DNA from: UBA2336 sp964419145
Lineage (GTDB): Bacteria > Bacteroidota > Bacteroidia > Cytophagales > Cyclobacteriaceae
Direction: 5' to 3'
NCBI GenBank assembly: GCA_964419145.1
Contig: CAYQOM010000001.1
Span: 682,001 to 746,000, forward strand
DNA: 64,000 nt
Positions 35,118-42,794 of the stretch are shown in pieces (the stretch's first letter is position 1; each line of letters opens with the position of its first letter). The notes under the pieces were generated by a model. The model was not told the DNA's origin, did no database searches, and worked only from the letters and a program-made list of their open reading frames with translations. A program made the translations under genes and the position numbers.

Positions 35118-35975
35118 ATGAAAGGAATAATCCTGGCAGGCGGTTCCGGCACACGACTCCATCCGCTTACCCTTGCGGTAAGCAAGCAATTGATGCCCTT
35201 GTACGACAAGCCGATGATTTACTACCCGCTTTCCGTGTTGATGATGGCGGGCATTAAGGAAATCCTTATTATTTCTACCCCGCATGATTTACCCATGTTT
35301 AAAAAGTTATTGGGGGATGGCACGCAACTGGGCTGTTCATTTTCATATGCTGAGCAACCAAAACCTGAGGGATTGGCACAGGCATTTATTATTGGTGCCG
35401 ATTTTATTGGTAGCGACAGTGTGGCGTTAATACTGGGCGATAATATTTTTTATGGAAGCGGATTCAGTAAACTCGTTCAATCGTGTGTTGATCCGGAGGG
35501 CGGAATTGTATTTGCGTACCATGTGCATGACCCGGAGCGATATGGTGTCGTTGAATTCAATGCAGAAATGAAAGCCATCTCCATCGAAGAAAAACCAAAG
35601 CAGCCGAAATCAAATTATGCGGTTCCCGGCCTTTACTTTTACAACAATGAGGTGGTGAACATCGCAAAAACCATCAAGCCCAGTCCCCGGGGTGAACTGG
35701 AGATTACCGATGTTAACAATACCTATCTGAAGAAAGGGAAATTGAAAGTAGCAGTTATGAATCGTGGCACAGCCTGGTTGGATACGGGTACATTTGATTC
35801 ACTCATGCAGGCATCAACCTTTGTACAGGTAATAGAACAGCGCCAGGGATTGAAGGTAGGATGCATTGAAGAAATTGCTTACCGGATGAAGTTTATAAAC
35901 CGGGATCAGTTAATGGAGCTGGCCAAACCCCTTGAGAAAAGCGGGTACGGTGAATACCTGAAGAATCTTTCTTAA
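35118..35975 (+). CDS. rfbA: glucose-1-phosphate thymidylyltransferase
   Basis: RfbA/RmlA, 285 residues. It joins glucose 1-phosphate and dTTP to give dTDP-glucose. The nucleotide-binding signature is MKGIILAGGSGTRLHPLT; others are SKQLMPLYDKPMIYYPLSV, ILGDNIFYG with the metal Asp, and GTAWLDTGT. It follows rfbB by 13 bases. In the usual pathway order RmlA acts before RmlB. It is followed by the separate promoter and hairpin leader of rimP. Confidence 0.96.
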   Translation: MKGIILAGGSGTRLHPLTLAVSKQLMPLYDKPMIYYPLSVLMMAGIKEILIISTPHDLPMFKKLLGDGTQLGCSFSYAEQPKPEGLAQAFIIGADFIGSDSVALILGDNIFYGSGFSKLVQSCVDPEGGIVFAYHVHDPERYGVVEFNAEMKAISIEEKPKQPKSNYAVPGLYFYNNEVVNIAKTIKPSPRGELEITDVNNTYLKKGKLKVAVMNRGTAWLDTGTFDSLMQASTFVQVIEQRQGLKVGCIEEIAYRMKFINRDQLMELAKPLEKSGYGEYLKNLS

Positions 35976-36006
35976 TGCAAATATAATTTCATGGATTTTG
36001 AGGTAT

Positions 36007-36037
36007 TTGCCTTTCCCGTTTAAATCGTATACATTTG
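36007..36037 (+). promoter_or_regulatory. candidate promoter of rimP-nusA-infB
   Basis: TACATTTG at 36030-36037 matches TAnnTTTG and a TTG lies at 36007-36009, giving a 20-base spacer. Transcription would begin a few bases after 36040, upstream of the hairpin at 36061-36090. Identified by eye. Confidence 0.55.
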
Positions 36038-36060
36038 CACCGAAATATGATCAACTAGAC

Positions 36061-36090
36061 GAGGGGACGACAAAGTCCCCTCTTTGTTTT
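36061..36090 (+). promoter_or_regulatory. terminator-like hairpin in rimP leader (possible attenuator)
   Basis: Eight-base perfect GC-rich arms (36061-36068 and 36075-36082) with a six-base loop, followed by TTTGTTTT. This has the form of an intrinsic terminator but lies between the likely promoter and the rimP start at 36100, ten bases before the ATG. It might instead end transcription arriving from rfbA. If it acts on the operon's own transcript it would be an attenuator, and the nusA product encoded downstream could modulate it. That last point is inference. Confidence 0.6.
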
Positions 36091-36099
36091 AGCGGTTTT

Positions 36100-36564
36100 A
36101 TGGAAATAACGGAGCACATACAAAAGCTGGCAGAGAAGCACCTGAAAAGTGATAGCCAGTTTATTGTTGAAGTGGTCGCCTCCTTGAAGAAAAAGCCGAA
36201 TAAGTTGATTGTAATTGTTGACGGGGATCAAGGGGTAACCATTGATGATTGCGCTGATTTAAGTCGTGCCCTTTCGGCTGCGCTTGACGAGGGCAACCTG
36301 ATGCCGGATCCGTATCACCTGGAAGTATCTACTCCCGGGCTTGACCACCCACTGAAGCTGGTTCGCCAATATCACAAGAACAAAGGGCGGCAGGTGAAAG
36401 TGAAAACGGCTTCGGGCATTCACCAGGGTAAATTGATGGAAGTGACAGATCAAGCCGTAACCCTGGAAGAGGTGAGTGGCACCGGAAAGAAGAAAGAAGT
36501 GAAGGAAGTTGTGATTCCTTTCTCGGAAATAGATAAAACGTTTGTAATGGTATCATTTAAATAA
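36100..36564 (+). CDS. rimP: ribosome maturation factor RimP
   Basis: RimP, 154 residues from ATG 36100. It helps early 30S assembly. It shows the two-domain family pattern: N-terminal helix MEITEHIQKLAEKHL with FIVEVVASLKKKPNKLIVIVDGDQGVTIDDCADLSRAL, then the SH3-like part (GRQVKVKTASGIHQGKL, VIPFSEIDKTFVMVSF). A longer frame back to 35998 runs through the promoter and hairpin region, so it is rejected. nusA begins two bases after the stop. Confidence 0.93.
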   Translation: MEITEHIQKLAEKHLKSDSQFIVEVVASLKKKPNKLIVIVDGDQGVTIDDCADLSRALSAALDEGNLMPDPYHLEVSTPGLDHPLKLVRQYHKNKGRQVKVKTASGIHQGKLMEVTDQAVTLEEVSGTGKKKEVKEVVIPFSEIDKTFVMVSFK

Positions 36565-36566
36565 TT

Positions 36567-37820
36567 ATGACAACGCACGACACAGCAGCAGGCCTGATAG
36601 AATCGTTTGCAGAGTTTGCGAAACAGAAAAACATTGATCGTCCTACGATGATCCGCATCCTGGAAGATGTTTTCAGAAACATGATCCGCAAGAAATATGA
36701 AACGGATGACAACTTCGACATTATTATCAATGCCGATAAGGGCGACCTTGAAATCTGGCGTTTCCGCGAAATCGTTGATGACGATTCAGAAGACATCTGG
36801 GATCACGACAAAATCAGCCTGACCGATGCCCGCAAAATCGAACCTGATTTTGAAGTAGGTGAAGAAGTAGCTGAGCAGATTTACCTGGAGGACTTCGGTC
36901 GCAGGGCAGTAACTACTGCCCGCCAAACGTTGATTCAGAAAGTAAAGGATCTCGAAAAAGATATTTTGTTTCAGAAGTACAAAGAGCTGGTGGGCGAAAT
37001 TATTGCCGGTGAAGTGTACCAGATCTTAAGTAAGGAAGTGCTGTTGATTGATGCTGAAGGAAATGAAATCTCCATTCCACGCAGCGAACAAATTCAGAAG
37101 GATCGCTACCGCAAAGGAGAAAACGTACGTGCCATTGTTCATAAAGTGGAAATGGTGAATGGAAATCCAAAAATCATTTTGTCGCGTACATCACCAGTTT
37201 TCCTGGAACGTTTATTCGAGCAGGAAGTACCTGAAGTGTATGATGGCCTGATCACCATTAAAAAGGTAGTTCGCGAACCGGGGGAGCGTGCAAAGGTTGC
37301 GGTTGAATCATACGATGACCGCATCGATCCGGTGGGCGCTTGCGTGGGTATGAAAGGTTCACGTATTCATGCCATCGTTCGTGAATTGCAGAACGAAAAC
37401 ATTGACGTAATCAACTTTACAGAAAACCTGGAGCTTTATGTGCAGCGTGCATTAAGCCCGGCAAAAATCTCCAGTATTAAAATCGACAAAGACAACGGCC
37501 GCATTTCCGTTTACCTGAAACCCGATCAGGTTTCATTGGCTATCGGAAAGGGTGGATTGAACATCAAACTGGCGAGCCGTCTTGTTGGGTATGAAATTGA
37601 CGTATTCCGCGAACTGGATGGCCAGGTTGAGGAAGATGTTGACCTGGATGAATTCAGCGATGAAATTGAAAGCTGGGTAATCGATGAACTCAAACGGATT
37701 GGTTTGGATACCGCAAAAAGCGTGTTGAGCTTATCAAAAGAAGAATTGGTTAGAAGAACTGACCTGGAAGAAGAGACCATTGAAGATGTTCATGCTATCT
37801 TGCGTAAAGAATTTGAATAA
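36567..37820 (+). CDS. nusA: transcription termination/antitermination factor NusA
   Basis: NusA, 417 residues. It binds RNA polymerase and modulates pausing, termination and antitermination. The N-terminal polymerase-binding domain runs to about residue 130 (IDRPTMIRILEDVFRNMIRKKY), the S1 domain to about 200 (GEIIAGEVYQILSKEVLLID), and two KH domains follow (DPVGACVGMKGSRIHAIVRELQ and VSLAIGKGGLNIKLASRLVGYEI). The C-terminal end has a single helix-hairpin-like repeat (GLDTAKSVLSLSKEEL). Length and order are typical of Bacteroidota. It lies between rimP and infB, as in most bacteria. Confidence 0.97.
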   Translation: MTTHDTAAGLIESFAEFAKQKNIDRPTMIRILEDVFRNMIRKKYETDDNFDIIINADKGDLEIWRFREIVDDDSEDIWDHDKISLTDARKIEPDFEVGEEVAEQIYLEDFGRRAVTTARQTLIQKVKDLEKDILFQKYKELVGEIIAGEVYQILSKEVLLIDAEGNEISIPRSEQIQKDRYRKGENVRAIVHKVEMVNGNPKIILSRTSPVFLERLFEQEVPEVYDGLITIKKVVREPGERAKVAVESYDDRIDPVGACVGMKGSRIHAIVRELQNENIDVINFTENLELYVQRALSPAKISSIKIDKDNGRISVYLKPDQVSLAIGKGGLNIKLASRLVGYEIDVFRELDGQVEEDVDLDEFSDEIESWVIDELKRIGLDTAKSVLSLSKEELVRRTDLEEETIEDVHAILRKEFE

Positions 37821-37869
37821 GATTAGCCTGCACATCGAAAAGAATAACAGAAGAGACTAATAGTAACGT

Positions 37870-40506
37870 ATGGCAGAAGAAAAATTGATCAGGTTGAGTC
37901 AGGCAGCGAGGAAACTCAATGTGGGGCATCATACCATATTGGATTACCTGGCAAAGAAGGGGCATGAGGTTGAAAACAACCCCAACGCAAAACTTACACC
38001 CGATCAGTTTGCGCTGTTATCAAAGGAATTTGCCGCTTCGGCCACTGAAAAAATGGAGGCCAGTGGGTTAACTATTGGCGTTAAGCACACCGACAACCTG
38101 GTTATTGAAAGCGAGAAGGAAGTTGTTGCTAAAAAGAATAAGGACGAGGAAGAGAGCATCATGATCAAAAATCTTGGTGCCACTGAAATCAAGACCAAGG
38201 AAGAAACCAAGCCTGAAAAACTTGAACGCGAAAAGCCAAAGCTCGAGGGCATTAAGGTAGTAGGTAAGATTGAGCTTGAGAAGAAAGCGAAGAAAGAAGA
38301 GGAGAAGGTTGAGAAAGAAAAAGTAGAGGAGGAGCAGCCCGAAGCCAAGAAGGAAGAAAAGGTTGTTGAGAAGCCGGAGCAGGAAGTGATCAAGGCCCGC
38401 GCTGACAAATTAAAAGGGTTAAAGGTTGTTGACCGGATTGAGCTTCCGGTTGAGAAAGAAAAAAAGAAAGATCAACCAGTTGCCTCATCGGATATCGGGG
38501 ATGACAAAAAGGGTAAGCGTCCTCGCAAGCGCATCATCACGCAGGATAACAAGGGCCAGCGCGGCAAGCCCATGCAGCCACGCGTGCAAAAGGAAGAACC
38601 TTCCGAGAAGGAAATTCAAGACCAGATTCGCGCTACACTGGCCAAGTTAAGCGGTGGTCATAAGAAGGGAAGCGGTGCAAAATACAGACGCGAAAAACGT
38701 CAGGCAGTTTCAGAAGCACAGGAGCAACAGATGCTTCAGGAACAGGAAGCATCAAAAACGTTAAAGGTTACTGAGTTTATTTCAGCTAATGACTTGGCTT
38801 CGTTAATGAACGTTTCGGTTAACGATGTAATTTCTACATGTTTAAGTCTGGGTATGTTCGTTTCCATTAACCAACGCCTGGATGCGGAAGCCATTACGGT
38901 AATTGCCGATGAATTTGGTTACGATGTTCAGTTCACCACTACAGAAGAAGAGACTGAGGTAGAAGAAGTTCCGGATACGGAAGAAGAACTGCAACCTCGC
39001 GCTCCGATTGTAACCATCATGGGTCACGTTGACCACGGTAAAACATCTTTGCTTGACTATATCCGCAAAACAAAAGTTACCGCATCAGAAGCCGGGGGAA
39101 TTACCCAGCACATTGGTGCGTATGATGTAACCACGAAAGGTGGAAACAAAATAGCATTCCTTGATACACCCGGCCACGAAGCCTTTACGGCCATGCGTGC
39201 ACGTGGTGCCAAGCTTACCGATATTGCCATTATTGTGGTGGCAGCCGATGATGATGTGATGCCGCAAACCAAAGAAGCGATTAATCACGCGCAGGTTGCC
39301 GGTGTACCGATTGTAATTGCCATTAACAAAATTGATAAGCCTACGGCTAACCCGGAAAAGGTTAAGGAATCGTTGGCAAAGATTAACATCCTGGTTGAGG
39401 ATTGGGGAGGAAAATACCAGTGTCAGGCAATCTCTGCCAAGTCAGGACAAGGCATTGATGAGTTGTTGGAGAAAGTGTTGCTGGAAGCTGAATTGCTTAA
39501 CTTAAAAGCTAACCCCGACCGGGCAGCTACGGGTTCTATCATTGAGGCCTCGCTCGATAAAGGTCGTGGCTATGTGGCCACTTTAATGGTGCAAACCGGT
39601 ACATTACACATTGGTGATGTCATGCTGGCAGGTGCACACTACGGTCGTGTAAAAGCGATGTTTGATGCAACCGGTGGAAAAATTAAGGAAGCGGGACCAT
39701 CAACACCGGTTCAGGTGCTTGGTTTAGATGGTGCGCCACAGGCTGGTGAGAAGTTCTCGGTGATGGAGAGCGACCGTGAAGCACGTGAACTCGCTTCGAA
39801 GCGCGGACAGATTTTGCGTGAGCAGAGCATCCGTACGAAGAAACATATAACACTTGATGAAATCGGCAGACGCTTGGCGATTGGAAACTTCAAGCAACTG
39901 AACGTGATTGTAAAAGGTGACGTGGATGGTTCGGTTGAAGCCTTGTCCGATTCGTTGTTGAAACTTTCTACCAAGGAAATTCAGGTGGCCATCATCCACC
40001 GCGGTGTGGGTCAGATTTCCGAATCGGATGTATTGCTGGCATCAGCTTCAGATGCGGTTATTGTGGGCTTCCAGGTTCGTCCTTCTTCTTCTGCTCGTAG
40101 ACTCGCAGAGAACGAAGAAATTGAAATTCGTTTATACTCCATCATCTACGATGCGATTAATGATGTGAAGGCCGCTATGGAAGGTATGTTGGCGCCCGAG
40201 CAGCAGGAAGTTATTGTGGGTAATGCCGAAGTGCGCGATGTGTTCAAGATCACCAAGGTGGGCACCGTGGCCGGCTGTATGGTTACGGATGGATACATCA
40301 AACGTAACAACCCGATACGCCTCATCCGCGATGGTATTGTGGTGTATGCCGGTAAACTGAACTCACTGAAACGCTTTAAGGATGATGTTGGTGAAGTGAA
40401 ATCCGGTTACGACTGCGGTATGGGTATTGAAAGCTTCAACGACATCCAGGTGGGTGATGTGATTGAAAGCTACGAAATGCGCGAAGTGAAACGTACGTTG
40501 TCATAA
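37870..40506 (+). CDS. infB: translation initiation factor IF-2
   Basis: IF-2, 878 residues. This GTPase delivers initiator tRNA to the 30S complex. Residues 1-50 form an N-terminal helical domain (IRLSQAARKLNVGHHTILDYL). About residues 80-300 form a very Lys/Glu-rich linker. The second helical IF2-N subdomain is near 315. The G domain begins at GHVDHGKT (residue 385), with DTPGHEAF and NKID following, then domains II-IV. The linker is the usual variable part of the protein. It ends the rimP-nusA-infB operon; a bidirectional terminator follows 20-50 bases after the stop. Confidence 0.97.
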   Translation: MAEEKLIRLSQAARKLNVGHHTILDYLAKKGHEVENNPNAKLTPDQFALLSKEFAASATEKMEASGLTIGVKHTDNLVIESEKEVVAKKNKDEEESIMIKNLGATEIKTKEETKPEKLEREKPKLEGIKVVGKIELEKKAKKEEEKVEKEKVEEEQPEAKKEEKVVEKPEQEVIKARADKLKGLKVVDRIELPVEKEKKKDQPVASSDIGDDKKGKRPRKRIITQDNKGQRGKPMQPRVQKEEPSEKEIQDQIRATLAKLSGGHKKGSGAKYRREKRQAVSEAQEQQMLQEQEASKTLKVTEFISANDLASLMNVSVNDVISTCLSLGMFVSINQRLDAEAITVIADEFGYDVQFTTTEEETEVEEVPDTEEELQPRAPIVTIMGHVDHGKTSLLDYIRKTKVTASEAGGITQHIGAYDVTTKGGNKIAFLDTPGHEAFTAMRARGAKLTDIAIIVVAADDDVMPQTKEAINHAQVAGVPIVIAINKIDKPTANPEKVKESLAKINILVEDWGGKYQCQAISAKSGQGIDELLEKVLLEAELLNLKANPDRAATGSIIEASLDKGRGYVATLMVQTGTLHIGDVMLAGAHYGRVKAMFDATGGKIKEAGPSTPVQVLGLDGAPQAGEKFSVMESDREARELASKRGQILREQSIRTKKHITLDEIGRRLAIGNFKQLNVIVKGDVDGSVEALSDSLLKLSTKEIQVAIIHRGVGQISESDVLLASASDAVIVGFQVRPSSSARRLAENEEIEIRLYSIIYDAINDVKAAMEGMLAPEQQEVIVGNAEVRDVFKITKVGTVAGCMVTDGYIKRNNPIRLIRDGIVVYAGKLNSLKRFKDDVGEVKSGYDCGMGIESFNDIQVGDVIESYEMREVKRTLS

Positions 40507-40525
40507 AACAACTAAATCAAATAAA

Positions 40526-40556
40526 CAAAAAAACCCGGTGATGAGCCGGGTTTTTT
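40526..40556. terminator. bidirectional terminator between infB and the NTF2-like gene
   Basis: Eight-base arms (40531-40538 and 40546-40553) with a seven-base loop, preceded by an A-run and followed by a T-run. It can therefore end infB on the plus strand and the converging NTF2-like gene on the minus strand. Confidence 0.85.
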
Positions 40557-40582
40557 ATTTCTACAAGGTTTCTTAGTAATGC

Positions 40583-41014
40583 TTAAAGATGCCTGTAAAA
40601 CGTTTTGCTTACAATCTTCCAGCCCTCATTGAATTTATAAAGCGATAAAAAATCAGTAAAGATCAGTTTGCCTCCGCGGTGTAATTCCAGTTTAACGGTG
40701 GCGGCATTGCCCGCCACTTCAATAGCCAGAAACTTTCCCTCGGTACGGTTGACCGGAGGAGCAGGATTTTCCCGCCTTCTTTTTTCAATGGCGGCAATCC
40801 ACTCACCAATGGGCAAGGGCTTGATATCATTGTCCATAAGCCGCAACATGTTGAAGCTTGGGTGAAAACCATTTTTAATATCCTCAATGGGCCCGTTGTT
40901 TTGAATGCCTTCAATGTATGCGGAGGTCACTACTTGTTTTACCTGGTCTGCATCACTTTGTGCAATGCACATTGTTGCCGAAGTAAAAGCCAGAAAGAAG
41001 AGAATGATTTTCAT
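40583..41014 (-). CDS. exported NTF2-like (lumazine-binding-like) protein
   Basis: A 143-residue protein with a signal peptide (residues 1-19, ending CIAQ) and an NTF2-like cone fold: VKQVVTSAYIEGIQNNGPIEDI at the start, GKFLAIEVAGNAATVKLELHRGGKLIFTDFLSLYKFNEGWKIVSK at the end, which is how proteins of the Bacteroidota putative lumazine-binding group look. No catalytic assignment is justified. It is convergent with infB and separated from the DUF2059 gene by a 160-base gap containing a large inverted repeat. Confidence 0.78.
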   Translation of the reverse strand: MKIILFFLAFTSATMCIAQSDADQVKQVVTSAYIEGIQNNGPIEDIKNGFHPSFNMLRLMDNDIKPLPIGEWIAAIEKRRRENPAPPVNRTEGKFLAIEVAGNAATVKLELHRGGKLIFTDFLSLYKFNEGWKIVSKTFYRHL

Positions 41015-41049
41015 GTCTTAATTTTTAGGTAGCGAATGTTGAGAACTTT

Positions 41050-41110
41050 ACCGCGGAGACGCAAAGGCGCAAAGTATCGCGGTTTCTTTGCGTCTCAGCG
41101 TCTTAGCGGT
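41050..41110. repeat. 25-base imperfect inverted repeat
   Basis: Arms at 41050-41074 and 41086-41110 pair at 20 of 25 positions around an 11-base loop. The arm is built from ACGC/AAAG-type words (accgcggagacgcaaaggc). Similar GCGTCTTTGCG elements recur between genes in many environmental bacteria, and they give rise to spurious short ORFs. It lies in the gap between the NTF2-like gene and the DUF2059 gene. Its function is unknown; it could end transcription or be a dispersed palindrome. Confidence 0.8.
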
Positions 41111-41175
41111 TTTTATAGATATCAACCCGATAATAGTTACATGTTTTAGCGGAAGGCAAGTACAAGAATGAAATT

Positions 41176-41619
41176 CTAATACCCTTTCTCCTGCATTTTC
41201 TTCATCACCTTACCCGCAACAACCTGCCCCCATTGTTGCCCGGCTTGCATTGACTCCTGTGTAATAACGGGTGTTTTCTGTGCAAGTTTCTTCCCTACTG
41301 AACTTTCGTAAAACTTTATAATCTCTTTCAGGTCTTGTTCCGAAAGGTGGGTTTTGTACACTGGAACCATCAGCGCTACCAGGTCATCGATGGAGGTCTT
41401 CAGCATTTCATTCTCCATTTCTTTCCAGAACTCCTCCGGCACCTGCGTATTCATGTTTTTGAAATTCGACATCATGGAGGTTACGGCAGTTTTAAACGCT
41501 TCGGCTGATCCGCTGGCTTCAAAATATTTCTTTAGCGCTGTAGTGTAGCTGTCTTGTGCCTGGCAAAAGATAACCGAGGTGAGCAGAACAACTCCGCTCA
41601 GGAAGTATTTTAATTTCAT
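41176..41619 (-). CDS. DUF2059-domain exported protein
   Basis: A 147-residue protein with a signal peptide (residues 1-21) and the DUF2059 pattern: an alpha-helical body with VPVYKTHLSEQDLKEIIKFYESSVGKKLAQKTPVI. The function of the family is unknown. It begins 12 bases after the stop of lemA on the same strand, so the two are probably co-transcribed. Confidence 0.86.
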   Translation of the reverse strand: MKLKYFLSGVVLLTSVIFCQAQDSYTTALKKYFEASGSAEAFKTAVTSMMSNFKNMNTQVPEEFWKEMENEMLKTSIDDLVALMVPVYKTHLSEQDLKEIIKFYESSVGKKLAQKTPVITQESMQAGQQWGQVVAGKVMKKMQEKGY

Positions 41620-41631
41620 AATAATCTGGTT

Positions 41632-42249
41632 CTAGTTAAAATTTACTTTTGGGGCCTGATCGGCACCTTCTGATGCCTCAAAACCTTTGCGCACACTGAA
41701 ATCCTCACCGCCACCAAACAGGCTAAGTGCAAATCGCTTGAAAAAGCCACGCACATAGGTATTGTATAGTCGGATAGAATCGTTGTAGCGTTGGCGCGCC
41801 ACATTGATTCGATTTTCGGTTCCTTCCAACTGCGCTTGAAGGTCAAGAAAATTCTGATTGGCTTTCAGATCAGGATAGCGTTCAACAACCACCATTAGTC
41901 GCGAGAGGGCAGAACTTAACCCGTCCTGAGCTTGCTGGAATTGAGCAAGTTGTTGAGGTGTAACGTTGGAAGGATCAATATTTACAGATGTTGCTTTTGC
42001 CCGTGCTTCGATGACACCGGTTAGCGTTTCCTGTTCAAAATTGGCATAACCCTTAACCGTTTCCACCAGGTTCGGAATCAGGTCCATACGCCTTTGATAG
42101 GTCGATTGTACGTTAGACCATTCAGCGTTTACATCTTCCTGAAGTTTTACGGCATTGTCGTACACGCCAGCACCCCACATGACAAAACCCCCGATAACGA
42201 CAACAAGAATTCCGACTATAACTAGAACAGTGATCAATCCTTTACTCAT
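41632..42249 (-). CDS. LemA family protein
   Basis: A 205-residue LemA protein: one N-terminal membrane helix (residues 5-27), then a long helical domain beginning YDNAVKLQEDVNAEWSNVQ and the hallmark RRMDLIPNLVETVKGYA. The C-terminal NRINVARQRYNDSIRLYN is also diagnostic. LemA genes usually lie next to TPM-domain genes; here those are at 3.4-4.9 kb and the neighbour is a DUF2059 gene instead. The cellular role of LemA is unresolved; a membrane location with the bulk outside the cytoplasm is expected. Confidence 0.93.
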   Translation of the reverse strand: MSKGLITVLVIVGILVVVIGGFVMWGAGVYDNAVKLQEDVNAEWSNVQSTYQRRMDLIPNLVETVKGYANFEQETLTGVIEARAKATSVNIDPSNVTPQQLAQFQQAQDGLSSALSRLMVVVERYPDLKANQNFLDLQAQLEGTENRINVARQRYNDSIRLYNTYVRGFFKRFALSLFGGGEDFSVRKGFEASEGADQAPKVNFN

Positions 42250-42296
42250 ATGTATTTTGATTTAATAAGATTCAAGTTAAAAGTTTTATTTGACAA

Positions 42297-42791
42297 TTGG
42301 AGAACTCAGTTAAAATCGACCGGTCGCGCTTTACGTTCAACGTAACATCCGATTCTCATTTGTTTTTCAAGAATGTGCGCCAACTGTATTATGATGTTGA
42401 AGACCTGTCGGAAGCAAAATGGCGGGTTTACCGGTTTTCCGACCGACAAGTAAAGTCACCGGCCATTCACCCGACCATTGTTATCGATTGGGCAAAGGAA
42501 GAAAGTTATTTGTTGCTGGAAAGTGACGAACAACTGGCCAATGAACCTCTGTTTCAGGTTTATGAATATGATCCTCAAACCGGAAGAAAATATGCCTACC
42601 AGCTGGCTGAACGCGGAAAGGAAAACATGCTTGAATTTGCCACCAAACTCTATGAAGGCATCATGGCCGGACATGAGTTTACGGTGCTCGTGAACGGGGA
42701 AGAAGAACCGTTTCTTCGGGATGAGGAAGACCGCGAAAACTTTAGGGTGGTAATGGCTGATTACTACAGGCTGATCCGAGTAATCCGGTAA
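42297..42791 (+). CDS. protein of unknown function with TTG start
   Basis: A 164-residue soluble protein I do not recognise. It has no signal peptide or membrane helix and is rich in aromatic and acidic residues (RFTFNVTSDSHLFFKNVRQLYYDVEDL, then WRVYRFSDRQVKSPAIHPTIVIDWAKEE). The last 30 residues are acidic then basic. Reading starts at TTG 42297; no in-frame ATG occurs for about 100 codons, so TTG is the only sensible choice unless the start is a GTT-adjacent non-canonical codon. It diverges from lemA with a 47-base gap and ends three bases before the prfA stop. Confidence 0.65.
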   Translation: MENSVKIDRSRFTFNVTSDSHLFFKNVRQLYYDVEDLSEAKWRVYRFSDRQVKSPAIHPTIVIDWAKEESYLLLESDEQLANEPLFQVYEYDPQTGRKYAYQLAERGKENMLEFATKLYEGIMAGHEFTVLVNGEEEPFLRDEEDRENFRVVMADYYRLIRVIR

Positions 42792-42794
42792 CTA

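Noticed and set aside
35998..36099. N-terminal extension of RimP
   Set aside because: It would translate the promoter and terminator-like hairpin; RimP homologues begin at the ATG at 36100.
37950..38760. Low-complexity Lys/Glu region as a separate gene or insertion
   Set aside because: It is the normal variable linker of IF-2 and stays in frame throughout.
41015..41175. tRNA or small RNA gene
   Set aside because: The gap holds a 25-base imperfect hairpin but no cloverleaf or CCA end. No tRNA was found elsewhere in the window, though I searched by eye only.
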